Part shown: piece by piece, positions 1-8,379 of the stretch
Layout: every line of letters begins with the position of its first letter
Numbering within the stretch: the stretch's first letter is position 1
Source of the DNA: Listeria monocytogenes
GTDB lineage: Bacteria > Bacillota > Bacilli > Lactobacillales > Listeriaceae
Direction of reading: 5' to 3'
Assembly: GCF_900187225.1 (NCBI RefSeq)
Contig: NZ_LT906436.1
Span: 1,674,001-1,738,000, forward strand
DNA length: 64,000 bases
Notes under the pieces: generated by a model
Database searches by the model: none
Told to the model about the DNA's origin: nothing
What the model saw: the letters and a program-made list of their open reading frames with translations, nothing else
Position numbers and translations under genes: made by a program

Positions 1-203
1 GGAATGTCGACATAAACAGACGTCGTAATCTCACCTGCTACTAATACTAAACCCGTTGTCACAGTGGTCTCACAAGCGACACGCGCGTCGGGATCTTTTG
101 AAATAATTGCATCTAAAATTGCATCAGATATTTGATCTGCAATTTTATCTGGATGTCCATCAGAAACCGATTCTGATGTAAATAGATGACGGTTCTTAGC
201 CAA
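1..203 (-). CDS. metK: S-adenosylmethionine synthetase, N-terminal part (runs off window)
   Basis: Makes S-adenosylmethionine from methionine and ATP in the cytosol. Only the first 67 or so residues are in the window. They carry the family signature near the start ([20 protein letters not shown]), where the histidine and aspartate contact ATP and magnesium. The start is a TTG at 201-203 followed by Ala-Lys-Asn-Arg; a strong AGGAGG lies a few bases upstream and no ATG is available nearby. The gene stands alone behind a SAM riboswitch, so its product represses its own expression. The rest of the gene lies to the left of the window. Confidence 0.96.
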   Translation of the reverse strand, partial: MAKNRHLFTSESVSDGHPDKIADQISDAILDAIISKDPDARVACETTVTTGLVLVAGEITTSVYVDI

Positions 204-245
204 TTTTATTTTCCTCCTTCAATTCTCTCCAAATACGTCTCATAT

Positions 246-420
246 AAAAAGCCTCTCTCTATTTTGCACAAAACGCGCACGAATAGAGAAAGGCTATAAT
301 TATACCTTTGCTCTCATCGTTCAGAAGATAATACTCCTGCAACAGATTAGCACCTTTCACTTATATGTGTAGGTTGCTGGGCTTCAAAGGGTCAGTCCCT
401 CTACCGCTCTGGATAAGAGA
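246..420 (-). promoter_or_regulatory. SAM (S-box) riboswitch with terminator, metK leader
   Basis: On the minus strand the leader shows the S-box core: AGAGGGACTG, then GAAGCCCAGCAACC, then GGTGCTAAT, closed by a P1 helix between 411-420 and about 311-317. It is followed at 246-294 by a long hairpin (AGCCTTTCTCTATT against AATAGAGAGAGGCT) ending in a U-run, the terminator. S-box RNAs bind SAM and end transcription when SAM is plentiful, which fits a leader in front of metK. Confidence 0.96.
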
Positions 421-439
421 TAAATTTTAATTCTAAGAT

Positions 440-468
440 AGAATACCATAAACTGGTGTCAGATGCAA
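440..468 (-). promoter_or_regulatory. metK promoter, sigma-A type
   Basis: On the minus strand TTGCAT (463-468) and TATTCT (440-445) are separated by 17 bases. They sit about 20 bases upstream of the riboswitch P1 helix, the right place to start the S-box leader. The motif is moderate and no start site is known from the sequence alone. Confidence 0.6.
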
Positions 469-550
469 TAATAATTCGGTTATGTGTTATGATAAAGCAG
501 TCATCTACCCGCTAAAAATGGCCGAAAATTGCCTTCCTTCATTTTTTCAC

Positions 551-579
551 TTATCATTATTTCCAACCTGTGGTATGAT
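551..579 (+). promoter_or_regulatory. Promoter for the small membrane protein at 626
   Basis: TTATCA (551-556), a 17-base spacer and TATGAT (574-579), with a TG two bases before the -10 (extended -10). It lies 46 bases before the start codon. Between it and the metK promoter (about 470-550) I see nothing else of note. Confidence 0.55.
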
Positions 580-625
580 AGATGGATAAAAAAGATGTTT
601 TACTTAACTAAAGGAGATTGTATCT

Positions 626-928
626 ATGAGTTTAATTCCACTATCCTTGATTATTTTTCTTGGGTTTTTAGCAGTTTTATGTTTATTTGATTTTGTTTTT
701 CGTTTATATTGGTTTAAATATTTCCTAGCAACTATGGGACTAATTGCAAGTGGTGTGGTATTTTTCATTAGTTTTTACGGCGGCGGGATGTCCCAAACAG
801 AAATAGCTATTGCCATTTTCATCGGTTCATTTGGTGAATATGTTGTATCTCTTATTATTAGCCTCGTTCGTTTTATTTCCAGAAAGTCAAAAAAACCTAA
901 ACAAAAGAAAAAAGCTAAAACAGCCTAA
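626..928 (+). CDS. Small integral membrane protein, function unknown
   Basis: A 100-residue protein with three or so hydrophobic segments (about residues 4-26, 32-52 and 60-82) and a very basic tail ending in KKPKQKKKAKTA, which should lie in the cytosol by the positive-inside rule. AAAGGAG sits 9 bases before the ATG. I recognise no domain. It lies between metK and lapB, has its own promoter and ends at a strong bidirectional terminator, so it is a single-gene unit. A homologue occurs at this place in L. monocytogenes (lmo1665, from memory) without a known role. Confidence 0.8.
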   Translation: MSLIPLSLIIFLGFLAVLCLFDFVFRLYWFKYFLATMGLIASGVVFFISFYGGGMSQTEIAIAIFIGSFGEYVVSLIISLVRFISRKSKKPKQKKKAKTA

Positions 929-962
929 AAAGCTAGCGACAAATATGTCGCTAGCTTTTTTT
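927..962. terminator. Bidirectional terminator between the small membrane protein and lapB
   Basis: Perfect 11-bp stem AGCTAGCGACA/TGTCGCTAGCT with a 4-base loop, with A-run before and T-run after, so it works for both convergent genes. Confidence 0.9.
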
Positions 963-3900
963 ATTTGCGTCTAATAAGAACGAGTGAAGTAGCTAAAAGG
1001 AACATACCAACGATAACTGGAATAGTTGATTTTGTATCACCTAATGCTGGGATGCTTTCATTTGTAGCCGTAGTATTTTGCTTGGTAGGATTTACCGTTA
1101 TATCGGTGTTACTACCATTTGTCCCATTGCTGCCATTCGTATTATTTCCGCCATCATCTGGTGTCGGTGGTTTAGGCGGCGTCACCTTCTCTTCTACTGT
1201 AAGACTTACATCGATTGTTTTAGCTTTATTCCCGTCTGCATCTACTGCATTTAAGTGGATAGTATATTTTCCTGGTGTTTTTAACATATTCGGGTCAAAA
1301 TCTGTCATGATTTTAGAACCATCGTCGGTGGCAGCATGAATGTCTTGTAAAAATCCCGTTACTGTCTTAACCGTTCCAACAGGGTAACTAATTTTTTTAT
1401 CTGCCGTAATTATTGGTGCAGTTGTATCTTTTACATGAATAGTTATTTCTACCGGTATTGCTTGATTGCCAGCAGCGTCAACAGCGTATAGATGAACTAA
1501 ATAATCTCCTGATGTGTTGACAATTGCCGGGTTATAATCAGTTGTTATTTTGGAGCCATCATCTGTATTGGCGCCAATTTTTGCGAGTAGTTGTTGTTCT
1601 GTCATTGGCGTACCACGTTCGGCCATTATTTCTCGGCTAGTTGTTTTTATGACCGGAGCGATAGTATCTTGGACTAACACGTTGATTCTAAGTGGCAATG
1701 CTTTGTTCCCACTTTGATCTGTCGCTTGGAGTAAGACTTCATAATTTCCTGTTTTTGTTAGATCAATTTTCGAAAAATCAGAGTTGATTGGGCTATTATC
1801 GCTTGTTGCGGCTTTAATATCTGTGTAGAAAGCTTGTTCTGTTTTTGTAATGCCTCTTTCGTAAGTAATTGATTGATCAGCTGTAATGATTGGAGGAATG
1901 GTATCCTCTACTTTCATCGTCACTTTTACAGGAGTGGCTTTATTACCACTTGCATCCTCTGCATTTAATGTGACTGTATAGGTTCCAACCGTATCAAGAT
2001 CTTTACTATTAAAATCCGTTGTGATTGTAGATCCATCATCTGTAGTTGCCTCAATATCTGCTAAGAAATCAGCTTCGTTTTTATTGATAGTTCTTTCATA
2101 GGTGATTGCATTTAATGCATTGATAATCGGTCCTTTTGTATCTACTACTGTAATCGTAACAGTTACCGGATCTGCTTCATTGTTGCTCTCATCTTTTGCA
2201 TTTAATACGACTGTGTAGGTTCCTTCTTGCGCAAGAACGGTTGGGTCAAAATTACTAATGATGGTTGATCCATCATTAGTTGTAGCATGAATATCTGTTA
2301 AAAATTGTGCGACAGTTTTGGTTGTCCCTTTTGCGTAGGTTATGGTTGTGTCTGCTGTGATAATTGGTTTTTCTGTATCAGCAACGGTCACAGTAATAGT
2401 GACTGGGTCTGCTTTATTGCCACTTTCATCTTCTGAATTCAGTGTTACCGTATAAGTTCCTGCTGTATCCAGATTTACGGCTGTGTCAAAATCACTTGTA
2501 ACCGGAGTGCCGTCATCTGTTTTAATAGCTAAATCAAGGAAGAAGCCTGTTTCTTGTTTCTTTTCTCCTCGCTCATAGGTAATGCTTGTTGCGCTGGATG
2601 AGATTACTGGTTTTTGTGTATCTTGAACAACGACGGTTACTTTTACTGGCAAAGCATAGTTACCATTTTCATCAACAGAACTTAATGTTACTTGATAAGT
2701 CCCTACTTGCTTCAAACTAATTGGGTTGAAGTTAGAAGTTACTGCTGAACCGTCATTCGTTGTTGCATTTACATCCGTTAAAAAGGCAGCTGCAGTCTTC
2801 GTGGTTCCTTTTTCGTATGTGATAGTTGTATCTGCTGTAATAACTGGTGGGGTTGTATCACGTACGGTAACTGTTATGGTGACTGGATCGGATATATTAC
2901 CACCTGTGTCGGTAGAGCTAAGTGTCACATCGTAATCCCCGGGTGTATTTAAATCTACTACAGTTGCAAAATTAGAAGTTATTGCTGAGCCATCGTTTGT
3001 AGTAGCATGGATATCCGTTAAGAAATCAGTAGCAGATTTGGTTATGCCTTTTTCGTAAATAATGGCTTCATCAGCAGTGATTACTGGTGCGGTCACATCT
3101 TTTATTGTGACATTTACTGTTCTTGGGATTGCTTGGTTTCCACTAATATCGTTTGCCTTTAATGTGACTGCGTAGACTCCCGGTGTGTCAAATTTCACTT
3201 GATCCGCAAAATCACTTGTAATCGTTGCTGGTTCATCTGTCGTTGCATGAATATCAGTCAGGAATTGTGCTTCTGTTCGTATATTTCCTTGATTATAACT
3301 AATCGCTTCATCTGCACTTATAATCGGCGCTACCGTATCTTCCACTGTTACGATGACATAAATGGGATCAGATTGGTTACCCGCTGCATCGGTAGCTTCC
3401 ACTAAAACCGTATAATCACCTGGCGAATCCATTCTCACCATCGTATCAAAATTGGTTTTAATCACCGCGCCGGCTTCCGTTTTTACATTTACATCGTTTA
3501 AAAATTCCTCTTCCGTTTTCTTTGTATTTATTTCATACGTGATCTTGTCGTCAGCTGTCACAACTGGCGCTTGTCTGTCTACTGTGAACGCTTTTTCTGA
3601 AGCTTCTGATGTATGACCAATTCTGTCAGCCGCTGATACTGACAATGTATAATTTCCATCATTCAATGTAGAGAGATCAATTGGAACTGGGGTTTGAACT
3701 CGAATGGTAGCACCACTCTCTTCCACACCTTGCTGGATAATAAGTCCATTTGCATCTTTAATTGCCCAGTTGATTTTATACACTCCTGCGCCATTAATAT
3801 CATCTTCCGCAACGACAAGAGCGGTTGTTGGATTGTACGGTTTCATGTTTACAGAAATAACTTTCGGACTTCCAACATCAACTACAGCAACACTTACTTT

Positions 3901-6096
3901 CACATCTTTCGCTGTATATCCACTCGCCGGGTCAAGTGATGCAGTCACATAATAAACACCTGGCGCATTCCAGTCAACTGGGTTTTCAGGGTCTTCTGTT
4001 AGTTTAACGTACTTAGGATCGATGGACACGCTATCCATTGTTTCTGCATAAATATGAAAATGCCCTTCATTTCGAACATCTGTTAAGGATGTATACTTTC
4101 CAGCTGCTAGAGCTACACTCGTCACATCGATTACTGCAGTTTCGTCAGCAGTCGAAGTCATAAGTGTAATTTCCTTATTAATTACAGCTGTTTTCGTTCC
4201 TTCTGTTCGCTTAATTGAAGCATCTACAGTTATTTTCTCATCATCTACTGCGGTAACTACATAAGTCACATTATTAGCACTATCTAAACCATTAAATGCA
4301 TAAATAGCATTTGCAGGGACTACTTCGCCAACTTTAAAAGCCCCATGGCTATCTGCGTAGCTTTTCTCTAGTTTTGGAGTCTCAAGTGGGTGAATCAATT
4401 GGACATTTCGCGTACCAGTGGTTTTATTACCACTTCCTGGCAAATATTCAATTTGGTAAAGCTGCTGTTGTACGCCTACAGTATATAAATCAAACGTGTT
4501 TTTAGTGATGGATTTTGTTACATCCGATGAATCAATTCCAGAGTATGCTTTCACCCCTTCTAGTTCATCAAAATCCGCACGTCGTTCCCCTTGGTAAAAT
4601 GCTAAGATTGGATTACCTGTATCGAGTACTGGAGCTGGTTGCAAATTAAATTCTGCAAATATCATCGCCCCATTCGGGTTCACATCATAGGTGTTAGGAT
4701 ATTCTACATTTTGGATATACCCATCATTATTTAATCCATCGTAGCTAAAGAAACCATCTACTTTATTGCCGACGCCATTAATAATAGTTGTCAATGAATT
4801 ATGTTGATTCGTTCTTAAAATCTGGCTATCCGTTACGTTCAAATCATTTCCAAGCGCTAAATAATATCCGTTATTTTTGTTTAATGGCTCACTACCAAAA
4901 ATGCTTTCTTCCGCGTGTGTACTACCACCTAAAAGCAGACCTTTTCCTTCACTGTAAATCACACTATTTAGCGTCGTGGAGGAGTTCATCGTCATTTTTT
5001 TAGTCTCAACTACTTGTTCTGACGCGATATTAACAAGCGCGATATACCAGGTAGTGGGTGTTGACATGACCACAAACACATTCCCATCGCCACGATCTTC
5101 CATAAATATATAAGGGGAAGAGTTTGCTAAAATTTCAGGAACAGAATCAAACAATGTAATTTCTTTATAATTATTTTCTGATTCACGAATGGACATTTTA
5201 AGTTGGTTGGCACCATTTACATCCGCGTTATAAGCCATCAGACCTTTATTATCTACTTTAAGGACATCTGTCCGTTGATATTTGGCCCAGAAAGTATTAT
5301 CTAATGGGTTAAATTCATTTTTTGTAATGGATAATGAGGCTGGTTCTAAAGTATAACGAATAAACTGTTTACCTTGCGCAGCATACCGAGCTGAAGCTGA
5401 CATGGTTAATGTATTACCTTCCATTTGAATATCCATAAAATAGGCATAGGTTAGATCTGATCTTGATGGAACACCGTAACTAACGTATGATTTATGGGCT
5501 ATTTGGAAGTTACCATTTGCATCAATTGATTTTACAATTAATGTACTACCACCACCAGAGTCTCCGTAGTAATTGACTACTTCCCCACCAACATAAAAAG
5601 TCGATTTACTCGAGTTGGTTGTAATCGATTTATACGAACTAAACCATTTGTCAGCTGCATATTGTGAATTGTAATTACCGTCCTCATAGTTAACAACACG
5701 TGCCCACTCCACTTTTTTTGTGGTTCGATCGACACGCATAATAATCCCTTGATCACGGTTTGGAATTTTATTTAATTGCCCATTTTCATTTAAAATGGGG
5801 GTTCCTTGTATGTATTGACCTTGCACTGTTCCAATCAAAATAATATCGCCATCTGAGGTTAACTCAAAATCCTCATCAATCGATAATTTCCCGTTATTTT
5901 GATCACTAATCGACATATCCACCTCAAAATTAGGCAAAACTTTCCCTTCTGCAGATTGAAAGCGATTATCTGAAATCTCCGGTGAAATATCATCTGGAGA
6001 AATATCTCCCACCGATTTTGCTTCTGCTTTCATTCCAGTAAGACAAATTAATGATAGCAAAAAAGTCATCATGCCTATAAAAAATTTACTTTTCAT
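961..6096 (-). CDS. lapB: Listeria adhesion protein B, cell-wall-sorted surface protein
   Basis: Large 1711-residue surface protein. Order of parts: signal peptide (about 1-26, hydrophobic core then AEA); a unique N-terminal region to about residue 740; an Ig-like stretch; ten tandem repeats of about 80 residues (840-1636); a Pro/Asn/Gly/Thr-rich wall-spanning stretch; and a C-terminal sorting signal with hydrophobic helix and RRK tail. The length equals that of LapB, an L. monocytogenes adhesin reported to promote entry into host cells. The sorting motif reads IPALGD, not LPXTG: position 1 is Ile and position 4 Leu, so sortase recognition is an open point. A sigma-B-type promoter lies about 70 bases upstream. 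A strong SD (GGGAGATGGGGATG) supports the ATG. Confidence 0.93.
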   Translation of the reverse strand: MKSKFFIGMMTFLLSLICLTGMKAEAKSVGDISPDDISPEISDNRFQSAEGKVLPNFEVDMSISDQNNGKLSIDEDFELTSDGDIILIGTVQGQYIQGTPILNENGQLNKIPNRDQGIIMRVDRTTKKVEWARVVNYEDGNYNSQYAADKWFSSYKSITTNSSKSTFYVGGEVVNYYGDSGGGSTLIVKSIDANGNFQIAHKSYVSYGVPSRSDLTYAYFMDIQMEGNTLTMSASARYAAQGKQFIRYTLEPASLSITKNEFNPLDNTFWAKYQRTDVLKVDNKGLMAYNADVNGANQLKMSIRESENNYKEITLFDSVPEILANSSPYIFMEDRGDGNVFVVMSTPTTWYIALVNIASEQVVETKKMTMNSSTTLNSVIYSEGKGLLLGGSTHAEESIFGSEPLNKNNGYYLALGNDLNVTDSQILRTNQHNSLTTIINGVGNKVDGFFSYDGLNNDGYIQNVEYPNTYDVNPNGAMIFAEFNLQPAPVLDTGNPILAFYQGERRADFDELEGVKAYSGIDSSDVTKSITKNTFDLYTVGVQQQLYQIEYLPGSGNKTTGTRNVQLIHPLETPKLEKSYADSHGAFKVGEVVPANAIYAFNGLDSANNVTYVVTAVDDEKITVDASIKRTEGTKTAVINKEITLMTSTADETAVIDVTSVALAAGKYTSLTDVRNEGHFHIYAETMDSVSIDPKYVKLTEDPENPVDWNAPGVYYVTASLDPASGYTAKDVKVSVAVVDVGSPKVISVNMKPYNPTTALVVAEDDINGAGVYKINWAIKDANGLIIQQGVEESGATIRVQTPVPIDLSTLNDGNYTLSVSAADRIGHTSEASEKAFTVDRQAPVVTADDKITYEINTKKTEEEFLNDVNVKTEAGAVIKTNFDTMVRMDSPGDYTVLVEATDAAGNQSDPIYVIVTVEDTVAPIISADEAISYNQGNIRTEAQFLTDIHATTDEPATITSDFADQVKFDTPGVYAVTLKANDISGNQAIPRTVNVTIKDVTAPVITADEAIIYEKGITKSATDFLTDIHATTNDGSAITSNFATVVDLNTPGDYDVTLSSTDTGGNISDPVTITVTVRDTTPPVITADTTITYEKGTTKTAAAFLTDVNATTNDGSAVTSNFNPISLKQVGTYQVTLSSVDENGNYALPVKVTVVVQDTQKPVISSSATSITYERGEKKQETGFFLDLAIKTDDGTPVTSDFDTAVNLDTAGTYTVTLNSEDESGNKADPVTITVTVADTEKPIITADTTITYAKGTTKTVAQFLTDIHATTNDGSTIISNFDPTVLAQEGTYTVVLNAKDESNNEADPVTVTITVVDTKGPIINALNAITYERTINKNEADFLADIEATTDDGSTITTDFNSKDLDTVGTYTVTLNAEDASGNKATPVKVTMKVEDTIPPIITADQSITYERGITKTEQAFYTDIKAATSDNSPINSDFSKIDLTKTGNYEVLLQATDQSGNKALPLRINVLVQDTIAPVIKTTSREIMAERGTPMTEQQLLAKIGANTDDGSKITTDYNPAIVNTSGDYLVHLYAVDAAGNQAIPVEITIHVKDTTAPIITADKKISYPVGTVKTVTGFLQDIHAATDDGSKIMTDFDPNMLKTPGKYTIHLNAVDADGNKAKTIDVSLTVEEKVTPPKPPTPDDGGNNTNGSNGTNGSNTDITVNPTKQNTTATNESIPALGDTKSTIPVIVGMFLLATSLVLIRRK
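1190..3579 (-). repeat. Ten tandem Ig-like repeats within lapB
   Basis: Ten units of 79-81 codons, each opening with DTxxPxITAD, followed by ITYERG/TKT, xFLTDIxATTxDGS, SDF, GTYxVTLxxxDxxGN and ending PVxITVTV. At the DNA level they diverge enough to be stable. They form a stalk that should project the N-terminal region from the wall. They resemble DUF5011/Ig-like surface repeats; family name not verified. Confidence 0.9.
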
Positions 6097-6166
6097 TCAT
6101 CCCCATCTCCCTTTTTTAAAAGTCCCCCAATTATTTTATCCCCATTCCTAAAGCTATTGTCATGTT

Positions 6167-6192
6167 ATTCCCCTATTTTATCTATGACAAAC
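6167..6192 (-). promoter_or_regulatory. Sigma-B-type promoter of lapB
   Basis: On the minus strand GTTT (6189-6192), 16 bases, then GGGAAT (6167-6172), matching the Listeria/Bacillus sigma-B consensus GTTT-N13-17-GGGWAW. A weaker sigma-A reading (TTGTCA, 17 bases, TAACAT) overlaps it. It lies about 70 bases before the lapB ATG. Confidence 0.6.
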
Positions 6193-6198
6193 TTGATA

Positions 6199-7107
6199 CT
6201 AAATTAATTGAAAAGCATTTTTAATGATTTCTACTGATTCATTAAAATTGATCTTCTCTGTTTCTGTTAAAGGTGGCTCTAAAATATCAATTACACCATT
6301 TGCACCAATGAGTGCTGGCTGACCAATGTATGTGCTTGTTTTTTCTGAAAATACAGCTAATGGGAAAACTTGTTTAGCATCTGTTAAAATCGCATCGACA
6401 ATCCCCGCTGCGGCTGTGGCTATTCCAAAACTCGTCCAGCCTTTTCCCGTTAAGATATTCCAACCACCCCCGCGAACCGCGTCTTTTAATGCGGGTAAAT
6501 CAAGAGAGGTCGTTGTTTTATAATCTTTGATACTTACACCACCAATTTTCACCGTAGACCAAGCAACGAATTGTGATTCACCATGCTCACCAAGAACATA
6601 TCCTTCCACGCTCTTTGGATTAATATGTAATGCTTCTCCTACTACCCGCCTCATTCTTGCTGTATCAAGTGATGTTCCCGTCCCAAATACCCGTGAATGA
6701 TCAAAACCAGATAATTTCTGAATAAGCATCGTAATCACATCGCACGGATTTGTAATATTCACAAAAATCCCTTGAAACCCCGATGCGATAATTTTTGGTA
6801 CAATCTCAGCTACCGACCGGCTTGTTTCAACGAGTTCTTCCATACGGTCTTCTCGTAGTAATGTTTCTGGACCAACAGCCATAACAATAACATCCGCATC
6901 ACCTAGTGCGCTCCAGTCGTTCGAAGTAATCATTGTATAAGAATTCGTCATCGAAGCCATATCACGCAGTTCTAGTGCTTCACTTTCTGCTTTGGTTTCG
7001 ATTTTATCTATTAACACAATTTCATCACAAATCCCTTGAGTAACAAGGGAAAAAGCCACGTCGCTCCCAACATGACCAGTACCAATTATTCCAACCTTCC
7101 GTTTCAA
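6199..7107 (-). CDS. L-2-hydroxyacid dehydrogenase of the LDH family (hydroxyisocaproate-like)
   Basis: NAD-dependent reduction of a 2-oxo acid, cytosolic, 302 residues as usual for L-LDH. GxGxxG is at residues 9-14 (GTGHVG), NITNP at 117-121, and the catalytic His is H175 in LGEHGESQF. The mobile substrate loop reads GPETLLREDR (79-88): the arginine that clamps the transition state is kept, but the residue that is Gln in true lactate dehydrogenases is not Gln. This points to a bulkier substrate, as in L-2-hydroxyisocaproate dehydrogenase. It is the last gene of an operon with the two genes upstream (16-base gap). Often annotated as a second lactate dehydrogenase; pyruvate activity is not assured. 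Confidence 0.85.
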   Translation of the reverse strand: MKRKVGIIGTGHVGSDVAFSLVTQGICDEIVLIDKIETKAESEALELRDMASMTNSYTMITSNDWSALGDADVIVMAVGPETLLREDRMEELVETSRSVAEIVPKIIASGFQGIFVNITNPCDVITMLIQKLSGFDHSRVFGTGTSLDTARMRRVVGEALHINPKSVEGYVLGEHGESQFVAWSTVKIGGVSIKDYKTTTSLDLPALKDAVRGGGWNILTGKGWTSFGIATAAAGIVDAILTDAKQVFPLAVFSEKTSTYIGQPALIGANGVIDILEPPLTETEKINFNESVEIIKNAFQLI

Positions 7108-7123
7108 AAAATCCCCTCCACAA

Positions 7124-7375
7124 TTAATTACTTGAATTTAATGCGATTAATTCATATTTAATGATAGTTTTATTATTTTCCCAAACGAGTTTACGAGGGA
7201 TCGCTTCTCCAAGTGTTTCGCCTTCTTTTGTTTTACGTACTGCGATTGGCACATCAATTGGATAAATACGATAACCTAATTTTTCCAGTTCAAAGAAATT
7301 ATCAGAAATTCGCTTTTCTTTTCCTTTTGTTACAATCATTGTGTTTACCTCTAGTGGCATACCCAATTTTCCCAC
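7124..7375 (-). CDS. Small conserved protein, DUF2584-like
   Basis: An 83-residue soluble protein with no signal or membrane segment. The start MGKLGMPLEVNTMIVTKGKE and later ELEKLGYRIYPIDVP and NNKTIIKYELI resemble a Bacillus/Listeria family I believe is DUF2584; I could not check this. Function unknown. It sits between the NUDIX hydrolase (41-base gap) and the hydroxyacid dehydrogenase (16-base gap), so the three are probably cotranscribed. Confidence 0.75.
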   Translation of the reverse strand: MGKLGMPLEVNTMIVTKGKEKRISDNFFELEKLGYRIYPIDVPIAVRKTKEGETLGEAIPRKLVWENNKTIIKYELIALNSSN

Positions 7376-7416
7376 CTCCAGTTTCTTTAATCATAGCAGA
7401 GATTGCCCCTATTTGA

Positions 7417-7890
7417 CTAGTTTTTATCATTTAAAATGCGCTCGGCTTGTTGCACAATTTGAACCATTCCCGCATCTCGCATAAAAAAGCTAAAAGCCGG
7501 TTGTAAAATGAATTGGCTTAACTCCCCTTGAATGATGACAGGCCCTTTCGTTTCAAGGTAATCATCTAGTGATTCGATGGAAATAACATGCGCCGCATAA
7601 ACTCGTTTAGTAAACGTTCGTTCCTCTGATTCGACTAAATAATCGGCTACAAAATGAAGTTCCGCACTAATCGCCCCCGTCTCTTCCATGAGCTCGCGTT
7701 TCGCTGCGTCTAAATTTGTTTCTCCTGGTTCGCCTTTTCCCCCAGGAAATTCAAGTCCACGGATTTTATGTTCGGTAAAAAGCCAACCATCCTTTGTTTT
7801 AGGTATAATGAGCACATCGTCCGGATTATTTTCCTGTGCTTCAAAATAGATTGTAACTTTGTTTCCAAGTGTATCAATATAAATAAACAA
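7417..7890 (-). CDS. NUDIX hydrolase, YtkD-like
   Basis: A 157-residue pyrophosphohydrolase. The Nudix box begins GGKGEPGET and continues RELMEETGA, matching GX5EX7REUXEEXGU, so the magnesium-binding glutamates are present. Similar in size and layout to B. subtilis YtkD, reported to act on oxidised nucleoside triphosphates; the substrate here is an inference. First gene of a three-gene minus-strand unit, divergent from yidD. AAGGAAGTGAG lies upstream of the ATG. Confidence 0.85.
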   Translation of the reverse strand: MFIYIDTLGNKVTIYFEAQENNPDDVLIIPKTKDGWLFTEHKIRGLEFPGGKGEPGETNLDAAKRELMEETGAISAELHFVADYLVESEERTFTKRVYAAHVISIESLDDYLETKGPVIIQGELSQFILQPAFSFFMRDAGMVQIVQQAERILNDKN

Positions 7891-7963
7891 AAACTCACTT
7901 CCTTTTCTTTTTTCAAAAATGTGGTAAGCTGTATGTAAGCTGAAATTTAGAGGATGAATATCA

Positions 7964-8230
7964 ATGAAAAAAATTCTTATCGGAGGAATCCGACTTTATC
8001 AAAAATATATTTCGCGGTTCACCCCGGCTACTTGTCGCTTTTACCCGACTTGTTCTGCTTACGGGATTGAAGCGATACAGACACACGGTGCCCTAAAAGG
8101 AAGTTACCTTGCAATTAGACGTATTTCTAAATGCCACCCGTTTCATAAAGGTGGGCTGGATTTTGTGCCACCTAAAAAAGATAAAAACGCTGATTCCGAG
8201 CATTCTTGTAAAGTCCATCACCATCATTAA
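7964..8230 (+). CDS. yidD: Membrane protein insertion efficiency factor YidD
   Basis: 88 residues with the YidD core: [20 protein letters not shown] (residues 10-29) and [14 protein letters not shown]. The family is small, has an amphipathic N-terminus and helps the YidC/Sec insertase. The C-terminus ends in KVHHHH, a metal-rich tail that some YidD proteins share. It is transcribed alone, diverges from the NUDIX gene and ends in its own terminator. The nearby zinc-binding lipoprotein gene is transcribed separately. Confidence 0.92.
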   Translation: MKKILIGGIRLYQKYISRFTPATCRFYPTCSAYGIEAIQTHGALKGSYLAIRRISKCHPFHKGGLDFVPPKKDKNADSEHSCKVHHHH

Positions 8231-8238
8231 TCATATCA

Positions 8239-8267
8239 TGAATCGGTTTTTACCGGTTCATTTTTTT
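8239..8267 (+). terminator. Terminator after yidD
   Basis: Stem TGAATCGG/CCGGTTCA (with G-T pairing) followed by seven T. Confidence 0.8.
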
Positions 8268-8314
8268 CTTGCTTTTTAAGCCAGAATAAGGTATTATCAA
8301 ATTCGGACTATAAA

Positions 8315-8329
8315 TCGTAATTGCTACGA
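8315..8329 (+). promoter_or_regulatory. Zur-like operator upstream of the zinc-binding lipoprotein
   Basis: TCGTAATTGCTACGA, a 7-1-7 near-palindrome differing at two positions from the Bacillus Zur consensus TCGTAATNATTACGA. A TATATT -10 candidate at 8334-8339 lies just downstream, so bound repressor would block it. The gene it precedes binds zinc, which strengthens the call. Confidence 0.6.
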
Positions 8330-8379
8330 TTCGTATATTATTTAAACAAGAATTATTTCGATTTAGAGGAGTGAAAAGA

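Noticed and set aside
1190-3579. Possible CRISPR-like or satellite array in the regular repeats under lapB
   Set aside because: The period is about 240 bases with diverged units in one reading frame; these are protein domain repeats.
6120-6175. PrfA box upstream of lapB
   Set aside because: The best candidate (ATAACATGACAATA on the minus strand) matches only one half of the palindrome.
8371-8379. GTG start for the zinc lipoprotein, and similar upstream GTG/ATG starts at 40392 (dut), 41528 (yfhF) and 57266 (MFS)
   Set aside because: Each overlaps or lies within a few bases of the Shine-Dalgarno sequence; the next start downstream has proper spacing and fits the family N-terminus.
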